Shown here: in pieces, positions 1 to 6,921 of the stretch
How the letters are laid out: each line of letters starts with the position of its first letter
Numbering within the stretch: position 1 is the first letter of the stretch
Assembly: GCA_020354595.1 (NCBI GenBank)
Contig: CP070650.1
Coordinates: 2,456,352-2,471,794 of the forward strand
Length of the DNA stretch: 15,443 nt
Direction of reading: 5' to 3'
DNA from: Myxococcales bacterium
Lineage (GTDB): Bacteria; Myxococcota_A; Polyangia; Polyangiales; Houyiibacteriaceae
Notes under the pieces: generated by a model
Seen by the model: only the letters and a program-made list of their open reading frames with translations
What the model was told of the DNA's origin: nothing
The model's database searches: none
Program-made: the position numbers and the translations under genes

Positions 1-1657
1 CGATGAACGTCGTCGCGAGCGTCTCGCTATAGCCACCGCTCTCGAGCCGAACCACGGGTGACGCGGCACCGACGAAGCCTGCCCCGCGCACCACGACTGG
101 AACGTCTGATTGCCTGCGTCCAGCCGCCGGGGTGATCGACTCCACGCTCGGTGCCGCGGCGATCACTGTGATGTCGATCGTCGCGCTGTCCACGCCCTCG
201 GTGTTGGTCGCTACGATGTCGAACGAGTGCACACCGAGATCGGCCTCTACGGGCGCCGGCTTGGTGGACGACGCCGACAGCAGCCCCGTCGATGGATCGA
301 ACTCGAGGTAGTCTGGAAGTGTTCCGGAAGTCGTCAGCGTCGGTGTCGGGTTGCCGGTCGCCTGCGCGGACGCACCGGGAAAGCTCTGCCCGACCTCGAG
401 CGTGAACGAGGTGTCGGGCGTGACGGTCAACATCGGGGTGGCAGGTGGATAGACGGCGTCTACTACGATGGTCTCCTCGTCGCCTTCACCGAGCACGTTC
501 TCCGCGCGCACCGTATAGCTGTATTGTGTTTCCCCGTTGCTGTCCGCCGCAGTGAAGCTCACGTCCCCCGTATCCGGATCGATCGTGATCGCGAGATCCG
601 GGGGCACGGTGGCTCCGACGAGGCTGAACACAACGCCGGTGCTCTGCGTGCCGGAGGTGAGGCGCACTCGGTAGTCGTACGTCGTTCCGACGAACATGGT
701 CACCGGCGGCGGCACCGTCACCAGGTCGATCTCCGGAACCGGCGGACGCGGATCCACGGTCACCGTGAACTCCTGGGTGTTCGGATCGCCGAGCCCGTTG
801 TCGACTTGGAGGGCGATGCGGTAGTCGTCTGGCGCCACGGAGCCGGTGTCCCACTCGACCGTGACACCGGAGCCTTCGGGAGGATCGGTCACAATCGCGA
901 CGCCCGATGCGGGAGTTCCACTCGATGGGGTCTCGACAGTCCAAAGGATCGTCGCGGCGCCCGAAGCCGTCGCGGCGTAGCTCCATACCTCGCCGGCATA
1001 GACGCGATCCGGAGGCGTCGAGGTGATCACCGCGGGCCCGCCGGTGTCGACCACCATGACGATGAACTCCTGGTCGGTCGAACGACCGCTCTCGTCTTCG
1101 GTGGCGCGGATGGTTACGTCTTGACTGCCCTCTTGATCGGGTGTCGGCGTCCAACGCACGGCGCCGGTCATGGGATCGATCGTCAACCCCGAAGGAGCGA
1201 CCGGCGCGCTCCACGACACGGAACCTTCCGCGACCACCATCGGGTCATAGGCGTACGGCGCCGCGACGGTTGCATCGCCCGGGGGGTCCGTCGTGAAGAC
1301 CGGTCCGGTCATCCCTTCGACGTCGACGCCGAACGATTGGGTCTCGCTGCCCGCTAGATTGGTCGCGCGGATTTCGATCGACTCGGTCCCTACCTCGCTC
1401 GGTGTCCAGGTCACGACGCCGGACATGGGATGGATCTTTAAGCCGGCTGGGCCGGTGACGACCTCAAATCCGATCGGCGTCATTCCCTCGACGACCACGG
1501 TGTAGTTGAACGGGACACCCACCGTTGCGGAGCTCGGTGGTGTCGAGGTGATCTTCGGAGCCATATCGCCGTTTGGCGTATTGCCCCCGCCGCACCCCGC
1601 AGCCGTCATCCAAATCGCGGCACAAGCCGCGAGCCAAAGTCGCATAGGTCGAGTCAT
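1..1657 (-). CDS. Ig/cadherin-like repeat lipoprotein, partial (C-terminus beyond window)
   Basis: This gene enters from the left edge, so only its first 552 codons are visible. The N-terminus has basic residues, a hydrophobic stretch and a lipobox ending in Ala-Ala-Gly-Cys22, followed by Gly-rich linker residues. This predicts a lipoprotein exported by Sec and anchored in a membrane, probably the outer one. After residue 35 come about five repeated beta-sandwich units of 80-100 residues. Each opens with a phrase like ITSTPP and carries a signature such as GLTIDPMTGAVRWTPT, typical of putative Ig/dystroglycan-cadherin (He_PIG) domains. The last visible stretch (around residue 500 onward, SITPAAGRR then GAGF) looks like the start of an IPT/TIG domain. 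The start at 1657 has a GGGGTGA-like ribosome site; a second Met lies four codons downstream. The role is probably adhesion or surface display, but no catalytic domain is visible and the substrate is unknown. The domain type is secure; the function is not. Confidence 0.8.
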   Translation of the reverse strand, partial: MTRPMRLWLAACAAIWMTAAGCGGGNTPNGDMAPKITSTPPSSATVGVPFNYTVVVEGMTPIGFEVVTGPAGLKIHPMSGVVTWTPSEVGTESIEIRATNLAGSETQSFGVDVEGMTGPVFTTDPPGDATVAAPYAYDPMVVAEGSVSWSAPVAPSGLTIDPMTGAVRWTPTPDQEGSQDVTIRATEDESGRSTDQEFIVMVVDTGGPAVITSTPPDRVYAGEVWSYAATASGAATILWTVETPSSGTPASGVAIVTDPPEGSGVTVEWDTGSVAPDDYRIALQVDNGLGDPNTQEFTVTVDPRPPVPEIDLVTVPPPVTMFVGTTYDYRVRLTSGTQSTGVVFSLVGATVPPDLAITIDPDTGDVSFTAADSNGETQYSYTVRAENVLGEGDEETIVVDAVYPPATPMLTVTPDTSFTLEVGQSFPGASAQATGNPTPTLTTSGTLPDYLEFDPSTGLLSASSTKPAPVEADLGVHSFDIVATNTEGVDSATIDITVIAAAPSVESITPAAGRRQSDVPVVVRGAGFVGAASPVVRLESGGYSETLATTFI

Positions 1658-1683
1658 CGGATCACCCCGCCCGAATTCCTATG

Positions 1684-1705
1684 CTAACAGATTATTCTGT
1701 CTTAG
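1684..1705. other. AT-rich hairpin between the small gene and the lipoprotein gene
   Basis: The arms ACAGA (1687-1691) and TCTGT (1696-1700) flank the loop TTAT. The outer bases CTA (1684-1686) and TAG (1703-1705) can extend the stem past a two-base bulge. It lies just after the TAA stop of the 62-residue gene and before the lipoprotein start, in a stretch that is AT-rich for this window. It lacks a GC-rich stem and U-tract, so it is not a classical terminator. It could be a processing site, an operator or chance. Confidence 0.25.
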
Positions 1706-1708
1706 TTG

Positions 1709-1897
1709 TTATTCGCGACCGTATTCCAGGTCCTCCATGACCTCCTCGAGTGTGACTCGGGGCCTCACGGTCCAGCTACGGCTGAAGCCGCGTTCCCACT
1801 CTCCGGAGAGCACCGCGATGATTCGGTCCCAGAGCTCGGCCTGCTTGCGGAGGGCCGTCGTGTAGAGATCGGGGTCTATTTGGCTGACGGTATGCAT
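1709..1897 (-). CDS. Small hypothetical protein (62 aa)
   Basis: I do not recognise this protein. It begins MHTVSQIDPDLYTTALRKQ and ends LEEVMEDLEYGRE: a charged, soluble-looking, probably mostly helical protein with no signal peptide, membrane segment or Cys cluster. The case for a real gene is translational. An AAAGGAG Shine-Dalgarno sequence (complement of 1904-1910) sits six bases before the ATG, the best ribosome site in the window. The gene is divergent from a LysR-type regulator, and such regulators often control the divergent neighbour, so it may be that regulator's target. The lipoprotein gene follows 51 bases downstream on the same strand and could be co-transcribed. The ribosome site lies within a potential hairpin (1906-1928). 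No function is assigned. Confidence 0.6.
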   Translation of the reverse strand: MHTVSQIDPDLYTTALRKQAELWDRIIAVLSGEWERGFSRSWTVRPRVTLEEVMEDLEYGRE

Positions 1898-1905
1898 GAT
1901 TGACT

Positions 1906-1928
1906 CCTTTCAGCTGTGATATGAAAGG
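1906..1928 (-). promoter_or_regulatory. Inverted repeat that could sequester the small gene's ribosome binding site
   Basis: CCTTTCA (1906-1912) and TGAAAGG (1922-1928) form a perfect 7-bp inverted repeat with a 9-base spacer. In the minus-strand transcript the right-hand TGAAAGG arm contains most of the Shine-Dalgarno of the 62-residue gene, so the stem would mask it. As DNA, the same dyad lies in the lysR-small gene divergent region, with half-sites 16 bp apart centre to centre, and could instead be a regulator binding site. The repeat is directly visible; either role is inference. Confidence 0.4.
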
Positions 1929-1931
1929 CTT

Positions 1932-1987
1932 AGCGCTTCGTGAGCGCTGGTAGGCGCAGCTTGGAAACGCAATTTTGCAGTTGCGCC
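1932..1987. promoter_or_regulatory. Cluster of inverted repeats in the lysR upstream region
   Basis: Three dyads lie here. AGCGCT occurs twice (1932-1937 and 1943-1948) with a 5-base spacer. GGCGCA (1953-1958) pairs with TGCGCC (1982-1987). Between these, GCAA-TT-TTGC spans 1969-1978. LysR-type regulators commonly bind imperfect dyads in the divergent promoter region and repress their own gene, so these are candidate operator or activation sites. No clean sigma-70 promoter pair is evident. Confidence 0.35.
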
Positions 1988-2004
1988 TCCCGTGTAGGCC
2001 TGCG

Positions 2005-2904
2005 ATGGTGCAGCCCATGTTCAACTGGGACGATGTTCGGTATTTCCTGACCCTGCACCGGCAGGGGACGCTGGCTGCAGCGGGAGCTGCACTTAAGCTG
2101 GACCCCACCACCATCGGACGGCGACTCGTCAAGCTCGAGGAGGGGCTCGGCGCACGCCTATTCGATCGGACACCGACCGGCTACGTGCTCACCGAAGCCG
2201 GGCACCGCCTGCTGCCACGCGCTGAGCGCATCGAGCGCGAAGCCCTAGGAGTCGAGCGTGACGTGGCCGGCGAAGACCAGAAGCTCGAAGGCGTCGTACG
2301 GCTCACCGCAACCGAGATGCTCACGACACGATTCATCGCGCCACATCTGCGCAGGTTTCGCGAGCGCTACCCCGAAATTCAACTCGAGCTCCAGTGCACG
2401 AACCTGGACGTGAACCTCGCGCGGCGAGAAGCCGACATCGCGTTGCGTCTCGCACGACCCACCCAGGAGGACCTGATCATCAAGCGCCTCTCTTTCATTC
2501 ACCTCGGGCTCTATGCCTCACTGGACTACATCGACCGGTTCGGGCTCCCCAAGGAGTCGCTCGCGGGACACCAGCTGATTCTCTTCGCCAACACGCGTCC
2601 CTTCCGGCGCGAAAACGATTGGCTCGAAGCGCGCATGGACGGCGCCCACCTCGCGCTTCGTTCCGACAGCGTGTCGGCGATCTATTCTGCGACGGTTGCG
2701 GGAACCGGAATCGCGTTGCTTCCGTGCCTGGTCGCGGACCACGACCGGCATCTCAAGCGGGTTCCCGTGGAGGGCGCCCCGGAGCCGCGACAGATCTGGC
2801 AAGCCGTTCACAAAGACCTCCGCGACAGCGCGCGGATTCGTGCGGTGCTCGATTTCGTCGGCAAGACGATGACTCCCGTGCAGGGGCGCGTCTCGGCCGC
2901 GTAA
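2005..2904 (+). CDS. LysR-family transcriptional regulator
   Basis: This is a 299-residue protein of normal LysR length. Residues 5-65 form the N-terminal winged helix-turn-helix, including FLTLHRQGTLAAAGAALKL and then RRLVKLEEGLGARLFDRT, the family's DNA-reading region. A linker helix follows, then a periplasmic-binding-protein-like effector domain from about residue 95, starting near GVVRLTATEML. That domain holds the inducer pocket and the tetramer contacts. ATG 2005 is preferred because AGG lies six bases upstream; ATG 2017 (MFNWDDV) matches the usual family N-terminus and is equally possible. The gene is divergent from the 62-residue gene and ends two bases before the oppositely oriented amrS. 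The effector and regulon cannot be read from the sequence. Family confidence is high. Confidence 0.92.
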   Translation: MVQPMFNWDDVRYFLTLHRQGTLAAAGAALKLDPTTIGRRLVKLEEGLGARLFDRTPTGYVLTEAGHRLLPRAERIEREALGVERDVAGEDQKLEGVVRLTATEMLTTRFIAPHLRRFRERYPEIQLELQCTNLDVNLARREADIALRLARPTQEDLIIKRLSFIHLGLYASLDYIDRFGLPKESLAGHQLILFANTRPFRRENDWLEARMDGAHLALRSDSVSAIYSATVAGTGIALLPCLVADHDRHLKRVPVEGAPEPRQIWQAVHKDLRDSARIRAVLDFVGKTMTPVQGRVSAA

Positions 2905-2906
2905 CC

Positions 2907-3992
2907 TCAGGAAAGCGCGATCCCGTCCCGCCCGAGCTTGACCGCCAAGCGCCGAGCACCCCAGGTGCCGGCCCTGCGCTCGAACACGCCCGCGCACGGG
3001 GTGCCGCAATCGGGGCACGCCCCCTCGTCCAGATTCCAGGTCAGGAGCTCGTACCAGTTGCGCTCGATGAGGACCGCGCCGCAACCGGCGCAGAAGGTGG
3101 TGTCGCCTTCGCGATCGTGGACATTGCCCAAGTAGACGTGATGAATGCCCGCGTTCTTGGCGATGGTACGAGCGCGCCTCAGGGTGGAGCGCGGCGTGGG
3201 CGGCACGTCGCGCATTTTGTAGTTCGGATGAAAGGCGGAAAAGTGAAGTGGGACGTCGGGGCCGAGCTCAGTCACGATCCAATCACTCATCCGACCGACG
3301 GCATCGTCGGAATCGTTGTGGTCAGGGATCAGCAGATTGGTGACCTCGAACCACACGTCGGTTTCGTTTCGGAGATAGCGCAGGGTGTCGAGCACCGGCC
3401 CGAGGCGTCCTCCCGCGACCCGTTGATAGAACTCGTCGTCGAACGCTTTCAAGTCGATGTTCGCCGCGTCCAGGAAGGAAAAGAACTCCTCACGGGGTCG
3501 CGGATTGATGTAACCGGCCGTGACCGCCACCGTTCGCAGGCCGCGCTCCCGGCAGGCGGCCGCCACGTCGCGCGCGTACTCGAGAAAGATGACTGGATCG
3601 TTGTAGGTAAAGGCGACACTGCGGCAGCCGAGCCGCTCTGCGGCATCGGCGATGTCCTCCGGCCCCGCGTCATCGGCCAAGGTTTCCATCTCGCGAGACT
3701 TCGAGATATCCCAGTTCTGACAGAACTTGCAGGTGAGATTGCAGCCAGCCGTCCCGAACGAAAAGACCGGGGTCCCCGGAAGGAAGTGGTTCAAGGGCTT
3801 CTTCTCGATTGGGTCGACGCAAAATCCGCTCGAACGTCCGTAGCTGGTCAGCACGATGCTGTCGTTCTCGCGTGCCCGGATGAAGCACAAGCCCCGCTGC
3901 CCTTCCCTGAGCTTGCAGGCACGCGGACAGAGCTCACAGACCACCCGCCCGTCCTCGAGGCGGCTCCAGTATTCGGTCTGCACCGTCGACAC
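2907..3992 (-). CDS. amrS: AmmeMemoRadiSam system radical SAM enzyme
   Basis: This is a radical SAM protein of the AmmeMemoRadiSam family (pyruvate-formate-lyase-activase-like). With the start chosen here it has 361 residues. The cluster motif CNLTCKFC gives Cys84, Cys88 and Cys91 for the SAM-binding [4Fe-4S] cluster, and the family phrase GFCVDPIEKKPLNHFLPGTP precedes it. An N-terminal Cys set (19, 22, 26, 36) could bind metal, and a C-terminal zinc-ribbon-like set lies at Cys301, 304, 326 and 329. GTG 3992 is preferred because GGAG sits six bases upstream and the protein then starts shortly before the conserved YWSRLEDGR. ATG 4022 and GTG 4046 are in-frame alternatives without a clear ribosome site. 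The gene is divergent from the Memo gene, its system partner. The reaction is not settled; family membership is very clear. Confidence 0.93.
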   Translation of the reverse strand: MSTVQTEYWSRLEDGRVVCELCPRACKLREGQRGLCFIRARENDSIVLTSYGRSSGFCVDPIEKKPLNHFLPGTPVFSFGTAGCNLTCKFCQNWDISKSREMETLADDAGPEDIADAAERLGCRSVAFTYNDPVIFLEYARDVAAACRERGLRTVAVTAGYINPRPREEFFSFLDAANIDLKAFDDEFYQRVAGGRLGPVLDTLRYLRNETDVWFEVTNLLIPDHNDSDDAVGRMSDWIVTELGPDVPLHFSAFHPNYKMRDVPPTPRSTLRRARTIAKNAGIHHVYLGNVHDREGDTTFCAGCGAVLIERNWYELLTWNLDEGACPDCGTPCAGVFERRAGTWGARRLAVKLGRDGIALS

Positions 3993-4083
3993 GAGCTTCT
4001 CCACATAGGCCACGATGCGCATTTTCGCTGGCCGTGACAAGGCCACTCGTTGACAAGAATCCGAACATGATCAGGGTGGTTGT
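3993..4083. promoter_or_regulatory. Divergent promoter region between amrS and the Memo gene
   Basis: About 91 bases separate the preferred starts of the two genes (37 if amrS begins at 4046), so both promoters must lie here or overlap coding sequence. An AGGG ribosome site for the Memo gene is visible at 4073-4076. I could not identify convincing -35/-10 pairs. Confidence 0.4.
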
Positions 4084-4902
4084 GTGGCGACAGTTCGACC
4101 CCCAGCGGTGGCAGGTTCATTTTATCCGGGGAACGCCAACGCGCTCCAAAGCGTGGTCCGCGAGCACCTCGGCGACGCACGGAAGTCTTCTTCGTCCGGC
4201 TCATCGTGGCCCAAAGCGTTGATCGCGCCCCACGCGGGTTTCATGTACTCGGGCTCGGTCGCCGCACGCGCGTTCGTCACCCTCGAGCCCGGGAGCGACG
4301 TGATCCATCGCGTCGTGCTGCTCGGACCGAGTCATCACGTACCCTTCGGGGGTCTGGCGGTGCCGAGCAGCACGGCCTTCGAGACGCCTCTCGGACCCGT
4401 CCCCATCGACGAAACCGCGCGCCGACACGTGCTCGAGCTGCCCTTCGTACACATCCTCGACGATGCCCATCACTGGGAACATTCCCTGGAGGTTCAGCTA
4501 CCGTTCTTGCAGGAGGTGATCGAGGCATTCTCTCTGCTCCCGATCGCCGTGGGCCGCGCAACGCCGTCCCAAGTCCGACAGGTTCTCGATGCGGTCTGGG
4601 GTGGGGACGAGACCGTCATCGTGATCAGCTCAGACCTCAGCCACTACCACGACTACGAAACCGCTCGAGGCATGGACGTGGCAACCGCGAACGCGATCGA
4701 GCAGCTCGAGCCTGAGCGCATCGAATACCAGGACGCCTGCGGGCGAATCGGCGTTCAAGGCCTGCTCCAAGCCGCCAAGGATCGCGCGCTCGCGGTCGAG
4801 ACCTTGGACCTGCGAAGCTCCGGAGACACCGCGGGCGGCCGCAGTCAGGTCGTCGGCTACGGCGCGTGGGCGTTCACGGTCTCCAAGAGCGGCTCCCCGT
4901 AA
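4084..4902 (+). CDS. amrB: Memo-family protein, AmmeMemoRadiSam system protein B
   Basis: This is a 272-residue protein of the MEMO/AmmeMemoRadiSam B family, whose fold resembles extradiol dioxygenases. The GTG start gives MATVRPPAVAGSFYPG, the family's characteristic N-terminus, with AGGG seven bases upstream. Motifs in order are PHAGFMYSG (49-57), GPSHH (81-85), EHSLEVQLPFL (132-142), SSDLSHY (182-188) and DACG (217-220). By analogy with human MEMO1, the conserved His residues in the first, second and fourth motifs and Cys219 would bind metal; the exact residue mapping is my inference. The protein is divergent from the radical SAM enzyme amrS and is presumably its functional partner. The third usual component, an AMMECR1-domain protein, is neither encoded in this window nor fused here. 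The last 46 bases overlap the 3' end of recQ on the other strand. Confidence 0.92.
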   Translation: MATVRPPAVAGSFYPGNANALQSVVREHLGDARKSSSSGSSWPKALIAPHAGFMYSGSVAARAFVTLEPGSDVIHRVVLLGPSHHVPFGGLAVPSSTAFETPLGPVPIDETARRHVLELPFVHILDDAHHWEHSLEVQLPFLQEVIEAFSLLPIAVGRATPSQVRQVLDAVWGGDETVIVISSDLSHYHDYETARGMDVATANAIEQLEPERIEYQDACGRIGVQGLLQAAKDRALAVETLDLRSSGDTAGGRSQVVGYGAWAFTVSKSGSP

Positions 4903-6758
4903 CTCTCGATACGAGCTGGCCCCATGCCGTGCACCTCCGCGAGCGCTTCGAGCGACGAGGGCTTGAGCGCGGCGATCTCGAGCAGCGTTCGATCGTGGCA
5001 GACGAGGTACGCGGGAACGCCTTTGCGACGGGCGAGGTCTAAACGCGTCGCTCGAAGCCGCTCGAACAGCGCCGGATCGACGTTTTCCGGGATCTCGCGA
5101 GCCAAACGCCGCTCCTTCTTCTTCGCGCGGGATCGAGCTCTTTCGGCCGGCGGCAAGAGCACGCGAACCGGCTCGTCACCCTTCATGACGGCCACACCCG
5201 AAGCCGTCAGAAACGGAATCGGGAACTCGCCCGTGGTGATATCGACCAAGCCCGCCGTGATCAGCCTTCGCAGCAAAGCGAGGACCCACGCTTTTGGGTG
5301 ATCTCGAAGCAGACCGTGCGTCGTCAGGTTGGTGAGCCCGAGCCGGCGGAGCCGGTCGTTTTCGGCGCCGTGGAGCATCTCGGCAACCGCCGTGAGTCCC
5401 GAGCGGCCTTGATTGCGGGCTACGCCCGAAAGCGCCTTTCGGACCAGGAGAGCCTCGTCGTCACAAAGGCCGACAGGCGCGCCCTCTTCGCCGCCCTGCT
5501 CGAGGCGCTCGCAGACGTCGCAGTGTCCGCAACCGCCAAGGGTCTCTTGTTCGTCGCCAAAGTAGCGAAGAATGAAGTCGTGCCGGCAGCTTCCCGCTTC
5601 GACGTATCGCATGAGGTCGAGAAAGAGTCTCCACTGTTGTTGCGCGCGCTCGGGTGCAAGCTCACCGTCGCCGCTGAAGCCGATGAGGCGCCGCCGCAGC
5701 CCCAGGTCACCCGAGCTCGTCAGCAACAGTCCGTGTGCAGGCTGCCCATCGCGACCCGCGCGGCCGACCTCTTGGTAATACGCCTCGACGGAGCCAGGGG
5801 CTTGCACGTGAACGACGGTCCGCAGATCCGGACGGTCGATGCCCATGCCGAATGCATTCGTGGCCACGACGACGTCGAGCGTGCGGTTGGCAAATCGGCG
5901 ATTCACGTCTTCGCGCACCGCGGCCGATAACCCGGCGTGATAAGGCTCCGCGCGCCAACCCGCTCTCGCCACCGCCTCGGCGACTTTCTCGGTGTTGCGC
6001 CGGGTGGCCGCATAGACAATCGCACCTCCTTTGGGCTCTGCGGGTACACCGAGCGCGTCTCGAAGCGCTCGCAACATGAGCTTGCGCCGCTCGGTCGAGC
6101 TATCGCTCTCGACGACGGCGAGATGAAGGTTGGGCCTGGAGAAGCCCCGCAGGATCACCGCCGTGCGATCGGAATCGAGGCCCAGGCGCGCTTGGATCTC
6201 GCGCCGTACGATCGGGGTGGCGGTTGCGGTGCATGCGATGACGCGCGAGGGTTGAAGCCGTTCGACGACCTCGCCGAGGCGAAGATAGGACGGACGAAAA
6301 TCATGCCCCCATTGGGAGATGCAGTGCGCCTCGTCGATGGCCACGAGCGGCGGGCGCAGCCGGGCCAACCGGTCGACCAACCACGCGGACTCCAGGCGCT
6401 CGGGAGCGACGTACACGAGCCGATAGCGACCTTCCGCAATCGCGTGCTCGCGCTTTTCGAGCTCGTCGGCATCGAGGGTCGACGCGAGGTACGTTGCTTC
6501 GATCCCGCGTTCGGTCAGCGCGCGCACCTGATCCTCCATCAGGGCGATCAGCGGAGAGACGACGATCGAGGTGCCCTCGAGCACCGAAGCCGGAAGCTGG
6601 TAACACAGCGACTTGCCTCCGCCGGTCGGCGCAATGACGACGACCTTTCGCCGTCCGTCGAGAAGCTCCTCGATCGCCTCGCGCTGCCAAGGCCGAAACG
6701 CCGTGAGCCCAAAGCGCTCGCGAAGGGCTGTGTCGATGTCGCTCATGAAGGGTTGCAT
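4857..6758 (-). CDS. recQ: ATP-dependent DNA helicase RecQ
   Basis: This superfamily 2 3'-5' DNA helicase of 633 residues acts in recombinational repair and stalled-fork processing. It carries Walker A APTGGGKS (43-50), the DEAH box (142-145) followed by the RecQ aromatic loop CISQWGHDFRPSY, helicase motif ATNAFGMGIDRPDLR, and motif VI EVGRAGRDG. A zinc site follows at Cys391, 410, 413 and 416. An RQC winged-helix region spans about residues 430-530, and a C-terminal HRDC-like domain runs from about 565 (PALFERLRATRLDLARRKG) to the end. The domain set and length match full-length bacterial RecQ. ATG 6758 is used; ATG 6746 (MSDIDTALRERFG) is a plausible alternative, and neither has a clear ribosome site. 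The gene converges on the Memo gene and overlaps it by 46 bases. No key residue appears missing. Confidence 0.95.
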   Translation of the reverse strand: MQPFMSDIDTALRERFGLTAFRPWQREAIEELLDGRRKVVVIAPTGGGKSLCYQLPASVLEGTSIVVSPLIALMEDQVRALTERGIEATYLASTLDADELEKREHAIAEGRYRLVYVAPERLESAWLVDRLARLRPPLVAIDEAHCISQWGHDFRPSYLRLGEVVERLQPSRVIACTATATPIVRREIQARLGLDSDRTAVILRGFSRPNLHLAVVESDSSTERRKLMLRALRDALGVPAEPKGGAIVYAATRRNTEKVAEAVARAGWRAEPYHAGLSAAVREDVNRRFANRTLDVVVATNAFGMGIDRPDLRTVVHVQAPGSVEAYYQEVGRAGRDGQPAHGLLLTSSGDLGLRRRLIGFSGDGELAPERAQQQWRLFLDLMRYVEAGSCRHDFILRYFGDEQETLGGCGHCDVCERLEQGGEEGAPVGLCDDEALLVRKALSGVARNQGRSGLTAVAEMLHGAENDRLRRLGLTNLTTHGLLRDHPKAWVLALLRRLITAGLVDITTGEFPIPFLTASGVAVMKGDEPVRVLLPPAERARSRAKKKERRLAREIPENVDPALFERLRATRLDLARRKGVPAYLVCHDRTLLEIAALKPSSLEALAEVHGMGPARIESYGEPLLETVNAHAP

Positions 6759-6813
6759 GCCAGTAGGTATCGGCGGACCAGGTCAGAAGTTGTGCGGCGC
6801 GCGTCTCGAACCC

Positions 6814-6917
6814 CGGGTCGTGGGTCGCAGTCCCCTGGCCTAAGCCTCGGGCCGCGAGCCAGCCATCTTGGCCCGGGGCGATGACCCGAGGCCCGAGACC
6901 CCAGACCCAGGGCCCGC
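6814..6917. repeat. Degenerate heptanucleotide tandem repeat, in two opposed orientations
   Basis: Five adjoining heptamers run 6883-6917: GACCCGA, GGCCCGA, GACCCCA, GACCCAG, GGCCCGC. The complementary-type heptamers CGGGTCG and TGGGTCG lie at 6814-6827. GCCTCGGG (6844-6851) and CCCGAGGC (6885-6892) are a perfect 8-bp inverted pair with a 33-base loop, so the tract could fold into a hairpin. It fills the non-coding gap between the hydrolase stop and the recQ start. It could serve as a terminator-like structure, or be a mobile or slippage-derived intergenic repeat. The 7-base period is directly visible; function is unknown. Confidence 0.55.
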
Positions 6918-6921
6918 GGCT

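Noticed and set aside
110..1357. 415-codon open frame on the + strand
   Set aside because: Its translation is Arg/His/Gly-rich with no recognisable domain. The opposite strand encodes a clean lipoprotein with a lipobox and Ig-like motifs over the same bases, so this is a GC-driven antisense frame.
1904..1927. TTGACT/TATGAA as a lysR promoter (near 1900-1926)
   Set aside because: The spacing is only about 14 bases, and the TTGACT is the complement of the small gene's ribosome-site region.
1776..2132. 118-codon minus-strand open frame across the lysR start
   Set aside because: It conflicts with both lysR and the 62-codon gene, has no evident ribosome site, and has no recognisable domain.
2394..4037. 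547-codon open frame on the + strand
   Set aside because: It covers the 3' half of lysR and the antisense of amrS, both with strong family motifs. The translation shows no domain and has the composition of a shadow frame.
5937..6884. 315-codon open frame on the + strand over recQ
   Set aside because: It is antisense to recQ helicase motifs (Walker A, DEAH) and has no recognisable domain of its own.
6759..6921. CRISPR array or tRNA in the recQ upstream gap
   Set aside because: The repeat unit is 7 bases and degenerate, with no unique spacers, and no cloverleaf or acceptor stem can be drawn. It is a short tandem repeat tract.
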